NCBI RefSeq assembly: GCF_900142765.1
Contig: NZ_FRCB01000004.1
Location: forward strand, 124,001 to 188,000
Reading direction: 5' to 3'
Length of the DNA: 64,000 bases
From: Roseovarius litoreus
GTDB lineage: Bacteria > Pseudomonadota > Alphaproteobacteria > Rhodobacterales > Rhodobacteraceae
Positions 53,581 through 62,500 of this stretch are shown here, piece after piece. The notes under the pieces are model-generated. The model saw only the letters and a program-made list of their open reading frames with translations, had not been told where the DNA came from and did not search any database. A program made the position numbers and the translations under genes. Each line of letters starts with the position of its first letter. Position 1 is the stretch's first letter.

Positions 53581-53627
53581 AAACGGCGGCGCCTCTCCTC
53601 CTCCCTGGCGTCGCCGTTTTCTTTTTC
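53581..53627 (+). ncRNA. CcsR-like hairpin RNA 6, doubling as terminator
   Basis: A 13-bp stem AAACGGCGGCGCC/GGCGTCGCCGTTT (one G-U) around the loop TCTCCTCCTCCCT, followed by TCTTTTTCTC. The last RNA of the array therefore also serves as the Rho-independent terminator of the whole DUF1127-RNA transcript. Confidence 0.87.
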
Positions 53628-53710
53628 TCGCCTCAGGTAATTGCTCTCGACGGGTTGACGCCTCGTCCCGCGCCTGCTGCACTCCCTTCACAGTCGAAGA
53701 AAGGGACAGC

Positions 53711-55027
53711 ATGACACCAGACAGCCAGGATCCCGGCCTGCGCCGTGCGATCATCGACGCCGTGGCCGATGGCTTCGAGCGCCAGGTGCACTTTCTGACC
53801 GAGTTCACCCGCATCCCCAGCCTGCGCGGCCAGGAGGACTCCGCCCTCGATTTCATGGCAGGCGCCCTGCGCGCACGCGGCTGGTCGGTGGATGACTGGA
53901 CCGCCCCCCTCGAAAGCCTCCGGCACGAGCCGGGCTTTTGCGACTGCGCGGGCGAAGTGCGCTCGGTCCGCTCTGTCGTCGGCACGCTCTCTTCCGGCAC
54001 GGGGGCCGGTCGCTCGCTGATCCTGCAAGGCCATCTCGACGTGGTGCCCGAAGGCCCCCACGCCATGTGGCACTCGCCTCCCTTCGCCCCCGAGATCCGC
54101 GACGGCTGGATGTATGGCCGCGGCGCGGGCGACATGAAGGCCGGCAAGGTCGCGGCCCTCTTCGCCGTCGACGCGCTGCGCCGTGCGGGCGTCACACCCT
54201 CGGGGCGGCTGCATTACCAATCCGTGGTCGAGGAAGAAAGCTCAGGGCTAGGCGCCCTCGCGACGCTCGCGCGCGGCTACCGCGCCGATTGCGCCTTCAT
54301 CCCCGAACCGACCGGCCTCGGCCTCGTGCGCGCTCAGGTCGGCGCGATCTGGTTCCGCCTCAAGGTGCGTGGCCGCCCCGCGCATGTGGCGTATGCCAGC
54401 ACCGGCGCCAGCGCCATCACCGCCACCATGCACCTGATCACCGCCCTGCAGCGGATGGAAGCGCGCTGGAACGACGCGGCCCGCGACCACCCCCAGTATC
54501 GCGATGTCCCGCACCCGCTCAATTTCAATGCCGGCAAGATCGCCGGTGGCGACTGGACCTCGAGCCTGCCCGCCTGGTGCGACGTGGACTGCCGCATGGG
54601 GCTTTTGCCAGGCGATGACGTCGCCGCGCGCCGCGCCGAGATCACCCGCACGATCGAGACCGCCGCGGCCGAGCACCCTTTCCTGCGCGACAATCCCCCC
54701 AAAATCCTGTGGACGGGCTTCATGGCCGATGGCTACACCCTCAACGATGCCGACGCGCCCGAAGCCTGCCTTGCGCGCGCGCATCACACGGCCACCGGGC
54801 AGGACCGCCCCGAGGATCAATCCTGGACCGCCCTCACCGACACGCGTTTCTACGGGCTCTATCACGGCATTCCGAGCCTGTGTTACGGCCCGCTGGCCGA
54901 CAGCATCCATGGCTTCGACGAACGGGTCGATCTTGCCTCGGTCCAGCGCTGCACCGAGGTGATCGCGCTTTTCATCGCCGATTGGTGTGGCCTCGACAGC
55001 CTGCCCGGCACCCCCGGCAAAGCCTGA
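53711..55027 (+). CDS. M20-family deacylase (ArgE/DapE type)
   Basis: A 438-residue two-metal aminoacylase-type hydrolase. Metal ligands: His108 in LILQGHLDVVPEG, Asp141 in GRGAGDMKAGK, the Glu174-Glu175 pair in VVEEESSG, a ligand near FIPEPTG, and a late His in ADSIHGFDERV. The dimerisation lid lies between (VRGRPAHVAYASTGASAITATM). AAAGGG lies 5 nt before the ATG. It is longer than DapE (about 375), fitting the 'ArgE/DapE family deacylase' group with unassigned N-acyl substrates. Confidence 0.88.
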   Translation: MTPDSQDPGLRRAIIDAVADGFERQVHFLTEFTRIPSLRGQEDSALDFMAGALRARGWSVDDWTAPLESLRHEPGFCDCAGEVRSVRSVVGTLSSGTGAGRSLILQGHLDVVPEGPHAMWHSPPFAPEIRDGWMYGRGAGDMKAGKVAALFAVDALRRAGVTPSGRLHYQSVVEEESSGLGALATLARGYRADCAFIPEPTGLGLVRAQVGAIWFRLKVRGRPAHVAYASTGASAITATMHLITALQRMEARWNDAARDHPQYRDVPHPLNFNAGKIAGGDWTSSLPAWCDVDCRMGLLPGDDVAARRAEITRTIETAAAEHPFLRDNPPKILWTGFMADGYTLNDADAPEACLARAHHTATGQDRPEDQSWTALTDTRFYGLYHGIPSLCYGPLADSIHGFDERVDLASVQRCTEVIALFIADWCGLDSLPGTPGKA

Positions 55028-55070
55028 CCGCCCGCGCGTTTCTTCTGGCTGAAAATATCCCGGGGGAGAC

Positions 55071-55112
55071 GGTCAAATCCCCTTGGATTTGACCGGCGGG
55101 GGCAGAGCCCCC
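55071..55112. repeat. REP-like double hairpin
   Basis: GGTCAAATCC-CCTT-GGATTTGACC (55071-55094) is followed by GGGGGC-AGA-GCCCCC (55098-55112), preceded by GAAAATATCCCGGGGGAG. This combination strongly resembles an intergenic repeat that I recall as common in Rhodobacterales chromosomes. It lies between converging genes and may act as a terminator. Confidence 0.6.
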
Positions 55113-55129
55113 AAACCCTTGCCCCGCTC

Positions 55130-57490
55130 TCAGAAGGGCACGTCGTCCGGACCGGTCACGAAACGGGCCACGACCTTTTTCGTCCCCGCCTTCTCGAAGG
55201 CGATCTCCAGCTTGTCGCCCTCGATGGCGATGATCGCGCCATAGCCGAATTTCTGATGAAACACCCGATCGCCGACCGTATGCGCGCTGATTGCCTGCGC
55301 ATCGATCACGCTGGAGCGCTGTTCGCGCGGCTGGCTCACGGGCCGCTCGCCCGCGCGCGCCTGAAGCCGCCGCCAGCCCGGCGAGTTATAAACATTCGCC
55401 TCCGCCGCCGCCTGCTCGAGCCCCGATTGGACCGCCGGCCCGGCACTCGCGGCAGCCGCGCCGTAAGCCCCGCCATAAAGCCCCGGCGGCGTCAGCACAT
55501 CGACATGCGCCTGCGGCAATTCATCGATGAAGCGCGACGGCATCTGGCTTTGCCATTGCCCATAGACCCGGCGGTTTCCGGCAAAGGAAATCGTGCAGAT
55601 CTCCTCGGCCCGGGTAATCCCCACATAGGCCAGCCTGCGCTCTTCCTCGACCCCCTTCTGCCCGCTTTCATCCATCGAGCGTTGTGACGGAAACAGCCCA
55701 TCCTCCCAACCCGGCAGGAACACCACCGGGAATTCCAGCCCCTTGGCCGCATGCAGCGTCATGATCGACACTTTCTCGCCCTGCTCTTCGGACTCGTTGT
55801 CCATGATCAGGCTGACATGCTCCAGGAAGCCACCAAGATTCTCGAACTGCTCCAGCGCCTTGACCAATTCCTTGAGGTTCTCCAGACGCCCCGGCGCCTC
55901 GGGCGTCTTGTCGGCCTGCCACATGCCCGTATAGCCGCTTTCATCAAGGATGATCTCGGCCAGGTCCACATGGCTCAGATCCGCGTCATGGGTCATCCGG
56001 CCCCAACGGGCCAGCCCGTCCAGCAGCGTGGCCAGTTCGGTGGCCCCCTTGCCGGTCAGCCCCTTCTCGCGCAAGAGGATCGCCGCCCCCTCGACCAGCG
56101 GCACACCATGCTGGCGCGCGGTCACCTGGATCTTCTGTTGTGCCTTGTCCCCCAAGCCCCGCTTGGGCGTGTTGACGATCCGCTCGAAGGCCAGATCATC
56201 GGCGGGGCTGATCACCAGCCGGAAATAGGCCATCGCGTCGCGGATCTCCATCCGCTCGTAGAATCGCGGCCCGCCGATCACCCGGTAAGGCAGCCCGATG
56301 GTCAGGAACCGGTCCTCGAAAGCGCGCATCTGGTGCGACGCCCGCACGAGGATCGCCATGTCATCCAGCGAAAAGGGCCGCATCCCGCGCGTGCCGCGCT
56401 GCATCGCCTCGATCTCTTCGCCGATCCAGCGCGCCTCTTCCTCACCGTCCCAATGCCCGATCAGGCGGACTTTCTCGCCCGCCTCGGCCTCGGTCCACAA
56501 TTCCTTGCCCAACCGCCCCTTGTTGGCCGCGATCACGCCGCCCGCCGCCGCCAGGATATGCGGGGTCGAGCGGTAATTCTGCTCCAGCCGGATCACCTTG
56601 GCGCCCGGAAAATCCTTCTCGAACCGCAGGATATTGCCCACCTCGGCACCGCGCCAGCCATAGATCGACTGATCATCGTCGCCCACGCAGCAGATGTTGC
56701 GATGCGCCCCCGCCAACAGGCGCAGCCAGAGATACTGCGCCACGTTGGTATCCTGATACTCGTCCACCAGGATAAAGCGGAAGCGGCGCTGATACTGCGC
56801 CAGCACATCCTCATGCGTCTGGAAGATCGTCACCACATGCAGCAGCAGATCGCCGAAATCCACCGCGTTCAGATCGCGCAGACGCGCCTGATACTGCATG
56901 TAAAGCGCCACCCCCTTGCCGTCGAAGGCGCCCGCCTCGGCGGCCGGCACCTTGTCGGGCGTCCAGGCGCGGTTCTTCCAATTGTCGATCACCCCCGCCA
57001 GATGCCGCGCCGGCCACCGTTTGTCGTCGATATTCGCGGCCTGAATCAACTGCTTGAGCAGCCGGATCTGATCGTCGGTATCGAGAATGGTGAAGTTGGA
57101 TTTCAGCCCCACCAGCTCCTGATGGCGCCGCAGGATCTTGACGCAGATCGAATGGAACGTGCCCAGCCACGGCATCCCCTCCACCGCCTCGCCCAGCATC
57201 CGTCCCACCCGCGATTTCATCTCGCGCGCGGCCTTGTTGGTGAAGGTGACCGCAAGGATCTCGCCCGGGCGCGCGCTGCCGGTGTTCAGCAGATGCACGA
57301 TCCGCGTGGTCAGCGCCTTGGTTTTGCCCGTGCCCGCCCCCGCCAGCATCAGAACAGGCCCCTCAAGCGCCTGCACCGCGGCGCGTTGCTCGGGGTTGAG
57401 ATCGTCGAGATACGGCATCGGCCGCGCCGCCATGGCGCGAGCGGCTAGCGATGCGCCCTCGAACGCGTCGGATTCGTCGAAACTGCTCAT
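55130..57490 (-). CDS. UvrD/PcrA-type DNA helicase
   Basis: A 786-residue superfamily 1A 3'-5' helicase for nucleotide excision and mismatch repair. Motifs: Q-motif LNPEQRAAVQALEGP, Walker A LAGAGTGKTKALTTRI, TFTNKAAREMKSR, FHSICVKILRRH, Walker B VDEYQDTN, CVGDDDQSIYGWRGAE, LEQNYRST, MTLHAAKGLEFPVVFLPGWED and RLAYVGITRA. The C-terminal tudor-like RNA polymerase-binding domain (GDRVFHQKFGYGAIIAIEGDK) is present. The ATG at 57490 is preferred to a TTG at 57499. A perfect LexA box lies 43 bp upstream. Confidence 0.95.
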   Translation of the reverse strand: MSSFDESDAFEGASLAARAMAARPMPYLDDLNPEQRAAVQALEGPVLMLAGAGTGKTKALTTRIVHLLNTGSARPGEILAVTFTNKAAREMKSRVGRMLGEAVEGMPWLGTFHSICVKILRRHQELVGLKSNFTILDTDDQIRLLKQLIQAANIDDKRWPARHLAGVIDNWKNRAWTPDKVPAAEAGAFDGKGVALYMQYQARLRDLNAVDFGDLLLHVVTIFQTHEDVLAQYQRRFRFILVDEYQDTNVAQYLWLRLLAGAHRNICCVGDDDQSIYGWRGAEVGNILRFEKDFPGAKVIRLEQNYRSTPHILAAAGGVIAANKGRLGKELWTEAEAGEKVRLIGHWDGEEEARWIGEEIEAMQRGTRGMRPFSLDDMAILVRASHQMRAFEDRFLTIGLPYRVIGGPRFYERMEIRDAMAYFRLVISPADDLAFERIVNTPKRGLGDKAQQKIQVTARQHGVPLVEGAAILLREKGLTGKGATELATLLDGLARWGRMTHDADLSHVDLAEIILDESGYTGMWQADKTPEAPGRLENLKELVKALEQFENLGGFLEHVSLIMDNESEEQGEKVSIMTLHAAKGLEFPVVFLPGWEDGLFPSQRSMDESGQKGVEEERRLAYVGITRAEEICTISFAGNRRVYGQWQSQMPSRFIDELPQAHVDVLTPPGLYGGAYGAAAASAGPAVQSGLEQAAAEANVYNSPGWRRLQARAGERPVSQPREQRSSVIDAQAISAHTVGDRVFHQKFGYGAIIAIEGDKLEIAFEKAGTKKVVARFVTGPDDVPF

Positions 57491-57532
57491 GGCGGCCAAG
57501 ATAGCGCGGCCTAAAGATGAGTTAAAGAGAAT

Positions 57533-57547
57533 GTTCAGGGAATGTTC
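57533..57547. promoter_or_regulatory. perfect LexA box upstream of uvrD/pcrA
   Basis: GTTC-AGGGAAT-GTTC fits GTTC-N7-GTTC exactly, 43-57 bp before the helicase ATG. SOS control of this helicase is expected from the family. Confidence 0.75.
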
Positions 57548-57589
57548 CCGGCTTTTTGCGCATCACGCCGCCACAGCGCCCGCGACCGC

Positions 57590-58057
57590 TCAGGAGCCTG
57601 TCTCTTCATCGCCGCGCAACGCCTCGAGATTGCACAGCGATTGCGCAGGCCCCGCCCCCGGAAGGTCATCGCGCCCTTCGCCGGCATTGCCCTGCCGCAT
57701 CGCGCGGGTCTGCGCCCAACGCACGATGAAATCCTCGCTGCAGGTGGCATAGACGACGCCTGCCGCCTTCGTGACATGGCGCATTTCATACTCGAACCGG
57801 CCCTCGTGCCCGTCGCGATCGATCAGGATCACCGCAGGGGCCTTGCCGGTCAGATGGGCAAAGAACAGCGCCTGATGCACGCTGTCGCGCGACGCGCTTT
57901 TGCCATCCAGCCCGATCTCGATCACATGACGGTCCGTCTCGCAATCCACCCGCACATAGCGGCTCATGCCGTTGACGTCGAAATACTTGCGGGTCTCCTG
58001 CTCGGATCCGGCCAGAAACGCACATAAGAGCGCCGCAAGTTCCACTTCACCCGCCAT
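57590..58057 (-). CDS. hypothetical protein with a CtrA-type box upstream
   Basis: A 155-residue soluble protein of unknown family. It starts MAGEVELAALLCAFLAGSEQET behind AGGGG. The middle shows alternating strands and helices (RVDCETDRHVIEIGLDGKSASRDSVHQALFFAHLTG, AVILIDRDGHEGRFEYEMR), compatible with a nuclease- or ATPase-accessory fold, but no catalytic motif is clear. Three cysteines occur in CAFLAG, VDCET and TCSED. A TTAA-N7-TTAAC box 25-40 bp upstream suggests cell-cycle (CtrA) control. Confidence 0.65.
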   Translation of the reverse strand: MAGEVELAALLCAFLAGSEQETRKYFDVNGMSRYVRVDCETDRHVIEIGLDGKSASRDSVHQALFFAHLTGKAPAVILIDRDGHEGRFEYEMRHVTKAAGVVYATCSEDFIVRWAQTRAMRQGNAGEGRDDLPGAGPAQSLCNLEALRGDEETGS

Positions 58058-58081
58058 TCCGGCCCCTTTGGTTAACGAAGA

Positions 58082-58097
58082 TTAACAAAAGGTTAAC
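58082..58097. promoter_or_regulatory. CtrA-type box
   Basis: TTAA-CAAAAGG-TTAAC matches the CtrA consensus TTAA-N7-TTAAC exactly; another GTTAAC lies at 58071-58076. It is 25 bp from the hypothetical gene on the minus strand and 112 bp from the FMN oxidase on the plus strand. Confidence 0.6.
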
Positions 58098-58208
58098 AGA
58101 TACCGGGTCGCGCGGCAAACGCCCTTGGAAGGCATGGTAAACCCCTGCCTTTCTTCTCCCGATCAATCCCTCTGGACAATGCGATGTAAACGCTTACATT
58201 CGCGCGCC

Positions 58209-59348
58209 ATGGATCACCACGCCCAATACCCCGCCCTCTCCGATCTGCGTGCCCGCGCGCGCGTCCGCATCCCCCGTTTCGTCTGGGAATATCTCGACAG
58301 CGGCACCGGCGCCGAAGCCACCAAGGCCCGCAACCGCACCAAGCTCGACGAGGTGATCCTCATGCCCTCGATCCTGCATGGCGAGGTGAAGCCCGACCTG
58401 TCGGTCGAGCTGATGGGGCGCACATTGCCCCTGCCCTTCGGCATCGCACCCGTGGGCATGTCGGGGATGATCTGGCCCGGCGCCGAGGCGATGCTTGCCC
58501 GGGCCGCCGCACGTGCAGGCATCCCCTATTGCCTGTCCACCGTCGCCACCCAGACGCCTGCGGACCTGTCCCGTGATCTGGGCGAGGATGCGTGGTTCCA
58601 GATGTATCCGCCCCGCGATCCCGACATTCGGACCGACATGCTGCAAAAGGCCCGTGACGCCGGGTTCGGCACGCTGATTCTCACCGTCGATGTCCCCGTT
58701 CCCAGCCGCCGTGAACGGCAGGTGCGCTCCGGGCTGACCACGCCTCCCAAACTCACGCCGCGCCTGATGGCGCAGGTGGCGCGCTGCCCGGCATGGGCGC
58801 TCGGCATCGCACAGCGCGGCATGCCCCGGATGAAGCTGATCGACGAATATGCAGGCCAGACCAAGGGCTTGCCCTCGAACAAGCACGCAGGCTACCTGCT
58901 GCGCACCGCGCCTGACTGGGACTATCTGCGCTGGCTGCGTGACGCCTGGAGCGGCCCGATGGTCGTCAAGGGCGTGCTCGACGCCGAAGATGCCGGCGCC
59001 CTTGAAGCCGCAGGCGTCGATGCGGTCTGGATCTCGAACCACGCAGGCCGGCAATTCGATGCCGCCCCCGCCACGATCGAACGCCTGCCCGCGATCCGCG
59101 CCGCCACCCGGCTGCCGGTGATCATCGACGGCGGCTTCGAAGGCGGTCTGGATATCCTGCGCGCGATCGCCCTCGGCGCCGATCATGTCATGTTCGGCCG
59201 GGCCTGGCATTATGCACTGGGCGCTCTGGGTGCCGACGGCCCCGCCCATCTGGTCGAGATTCTCAAACTCGATCTTGAGGCTAACATGGGTCAGTTGGGC
59301 CTGACCACGCTGACCGAGGTGCGCAACCGGGTAGTCTCGCATGGCTGA
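58209..59348 (+). CDS. FMN-dependent alpha-hydroxy-acid oxidizing protein
   Basis: A 379-residue TIM-barrel flavoenzyme of the lactate/glycolate oxidase family. FMN and catalytic segments: PFGIAPVGMSGMIWPGAE, YCLSTVATQTPADL, WFQMYPPRDPD, LILTVDVPVPSRRERQVRSG, MVVKGVLDAEDA, the catalytic-His motif WISNHAGRQFDAAPAT (usually SNHGGRQLD) and the phosphate-binding IIDGGFEGGLDILRAIALGADHVMFGR. Natural substrates in this family are L-lactate, glycolate or mandelate; the FDAAPAT variant prevents firm assignment. The ATG at 58209 is chosen as the longer frame upstream is non-coding-like. Confidence 0.87.
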   Translation: MDHHAQYPALSDLRARARVRIPRFVWEYLDSGTGAEATKARNRTKLDEVILMPSILHGEVKPDLSVELMGRTLPLPFGIAPVGMSGMIWPGAEAMLARAAARAGIPYCLSTVATQTPADLSRDLGEDAWFQMYPPRDPDIRTDMLQKARDAGFGTLILTVDVPVPSRRERQVRSGLTTPPKLTPRLMAQVARCPAWALGIAQRGMPRMKLIDEYAGQTKGLPSNKHAGYLLRTAPDWDYLRWLRDAWSGPMVVKGVLDAEDAGALEAAGVDAVWISNHAGRQFDAAPATIERLPAIRAATRLPVIIDGGFEGGLDILRAIALGADHVMFGRAWHYALGALGADGPAHLVEILKLDLEANMGQLGLTTLTEVRNRVVSHG

Positions 59349-59374
59349 CCGCGCCACCCGCTTTCATGCCTTCA

Positions 59375-59394
59375 CAAAGCAAGCCATTGCTTTG
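59375..59394. promoter_or_regulatory. inverted repeat downstream of the oxidase gene
   Basis: CAAAGCAA-GCCA-TTGCTTTG, 8-bp arms, 27 nt after the oxidase stop. Without a T-run it could be a weak terminator or an operator for pyc. Further on, TTTGCGCAAA (59494-59503) is a second palindrome in the 248-bp pyc upstream region. Confidence 0.35.
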
Positions 59395-59596
59395 AAATGA
59401 TTTTCCAAAGGTTTCGACCGGACAGGCCCACTGCCCGATCGGGCAGAAAATCTCGCCAACGGGTGGAAGCCCCCGTTGTGCCATTGCGTAAACTTTGCGC
59501 AAATTCTAAAAGTTGCCGTCATAGCGCTGCAGCGCAGCAACCCGCGTCGGTGCGTTGTGCCGGCCACGAACCATATCAGCAGGGGGATCCGGGCCC

Positions 59597-62500
59597 GTGA
59601 GCGAATTCAAGAAAATCCTTATCGCGAACCGCGGCGAAATCGCCATCCGCATCATGCGCGCCGCCAACGAGCTTGGAAAGCGCACCGTCGCCGTCTTCGC
59701 CGAAGAGGACAAGCTGGGCCTGCACCGCTTCAAGGCTGATGAAGCTTACCGCATCGGCGAAGGTCTCGGCCCCGTCGCGGCCTATCTCTCGATCGACGAG
59801 ATCATCCGCGTCGCCCTCGAATCCGGCGCCGACGCGATCCATCCCGGCTATGGCCTGCTCTCGGAAAACCCCGATTTCGTGGATGCCTGCGTCAAGAACG
59901 GCATCACCTTCATCGGCCCCAAGGCCGACACCATGCGCGCGCTCGGCGACAAGGCCAGCGCCCGGCGCGTCGCCATCGAGGCCGGCGTGCCCGTCATCCC
60001 CGCCACCGAAGTGCTGGGCGAGGACATGGACGCCATCCGCCACGAGGCCGCCGAAATCGGGTATCCCCTGATGCTCAAGGCGTCCTGGGGCGGCGGCGGG
60101 CGTGGCATGCGCCCGATCAACGGCCCCGACGAGCTGGCCGAGAAGGTGCTCGAAGGCCGCCGCGAGGCCGAAGCCGCCTTCGGCAACGGCGAGGGCTATC
60201 TCGAAAAGATGATCCTGCGCGCCCGCCACGTCGAGGTTCAGATCCTCGGCGACAAGCATGGCCAGATGTATCACCTCTTCGAGCGTGACTGCTCGGTGCA
60301 GCGCCGCAACCAGAAGGTCGTCGAGCGCGCCCCCGCCCCCTATCTCACCGACCTGCAACGCGCCGAAATCTGCGAGCTGGGCTACAAGATCTGCAAGCAC
60401 GTCAATTACGAATGCGCCGGCACGGTCGAGTTCCTGATGGATATGGACACCAGCCAGTTCTACTTCATCGAAGTGAACCCCCGCGTGCAGGTCGAACACA
60501 CCGTCACCGAAGAAGTGACCGGCATCGACATCGTCCAGGCCCAGATCCGCATCGCCGAAGGCAAGACCATCCAGGAAGCCACCGGCAAACCCGATCAGGA
60601 CAGCATCACGCTCAACGGTCACGCCCTGCAGACCCGGATCACCACCGAAGACCCGCAAAACAACTTCATCCCCGATTATGGCCGCCTGACCGCTTACCGC
60701 GCGGCCACCGGCATGGGCATCCGCCTCGATGGCGGCACCGCCTATGCGGGCGGGGTCATCACCCGGTTTTACGACTCGCTTCTGGTGAAGGTCACCGCCC
60801 ATGCCCAGACGCCTCAGGCTGCGATCGCCCGGATGGACCGCGCCCTGCGCGAATTCCGCATTCGCGGCGTCTCCACCAACATCGCCTTCGTCGAGAACCT
60901 GCTCAAGCACCCCACGTTCCTGAACAACGAATACACCACCAAGTTCATCGACGAGACGCCCGATCTTTTCAAATTCTCCAAGCGGCGCGACCGCGGCACC
61001 AAGGTGCTGACCTACATCGCCGACATCACCGTCAACGGCCACCCCGAGACGGCAGGCCGCCCCGAACCCTCGGCCGACATCAAGGCGCCGCGCCCGCCGC
61101 GCCTGATCGGCACGCCGCCCCCCGGCACCCGCACCCTGCTCGAGGACAAGGGCCCCAAGGCCGTCGCGGACTGGATGCTGGCGCAAAAGCAGCTTCTGTT
61201 GACCGACACCACCATGCGCGACGGGCACCAGTCGCTTCTGGCCACGCGGATGCGCTCGATCGACATGATCAAGGTGGCCCCGACCTATGCCGCCAATCTC
61301 CCGCAGCTGTTCTCGGTCGAATGCTGGGGCGGCGCCACCTTCGACGTGGCCTACCGCTTCCTGCAGGAATGCCCGTGGCAGCGCCTGCGAGAGTTGCGCG
61401 CGGCTATGCCCAACCTGCTGACCCAGATGCTGCTGCGCGCCTCGAACGGGGTGGGCTACACCAACTATCCCGACAACGTGGTGCAGGAATTCGTGCGTCA
61501 GGCGGCGGAAACCGGCATCGACGTGTTCCGCGTCTTCGACAGCCTGAACTGGGTCGAAAACATGCGCGTCGCGATGGATGCGGTGATCGACAGCGGCAAG
61601 ATCTGCGAAGGCACGATCTGCTATACCGGCGATATCCTCGATCCGGACCGCGCCAAGTATGACCTGAAATACTATGTCTCCATGGCCAAGGAGCTGCAGG
61701 CCGCAGGCGCGCATGTGCTGGGCCTCAAGGACATGGCGGGCTTGCTGAAACCCGCCGCCGCGCGCGTGTTGGTCCGCGCCCTCAAGGACGAGCTGGACAT
61801 CCCGGTGCATTTCCACACCCACGACACCAGCGGCATCGCGGGCGGCACGATCCTTGCCGCCGCCGATGCGGGCGTCGATGCGGTGGATGCGGCGATGGAC
61901 GCCTTCTCGGGCGGCACCTCGCAGCCCTGTCTGGGTTCGATCGTCGAGGCGCTGATGCATACTGACCGCGACACCGGCATCGACATCGAACGCATCCGCG
62001 AAATCTCGAACTATTGGGAGCATGTCCGCGCCCAGTATGTGGCCTTCGAATCAGGCCTTCAGGCGCCCGCCTCCGAGGTTTATCTGCACGAAATGCCCGG
62101 TGGCCAGTTCACCAATCTCAAGGCGCAGGCCCGCTCCATGGGCCTCGAGGACAAATGGCCCGAAGTCGCCCGCACCTATGCCGAGGTGAACCAGATGTTC
62201 GGCGATATCGTCAAGGTCACGCCCTCGTCCAAGGTGGTGGGCGACATGGCGCTGATGATGGTCAGTCAGGGCCTCACCCGCGCGGATGTCGAGGATCCGG
62301 ATCGCGACGTGGCCTTCCCGGATTCGGTCATCGACATGATGCGCGGCAATCTGGGCCAGCCCCCCGGCGGCTTTCCTCCCGCCATCCTTCTGAAGGTGCT
62401 CAAGGACGAAAAGCCCAACACCGAACGCCCCGGCGCGCATCTCGATCCCGTCGATCTCGAAGCGACGCGCAAGGAACTCGTCGATCTGCTCGAAGGCAAG

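Noticed and set aside
53340..53630. Six evenly spaced repeats look like a CRISPR array
   Set aside because: The repeated 13-mer is the loop of hairpins whose stems act as the 'spacers'; spacing is uneven (39-69 bp), there are no cas genes, and the layout matches CcsR/cuckoo RNAs downstream of a DUF1127 gene.
59576..62023. 815-codon minus-strand frame inside pyc
   Set aside because: Antisense shadow typical of GC-rich coding DNA; pyc has a complete set of enzyme motifs.
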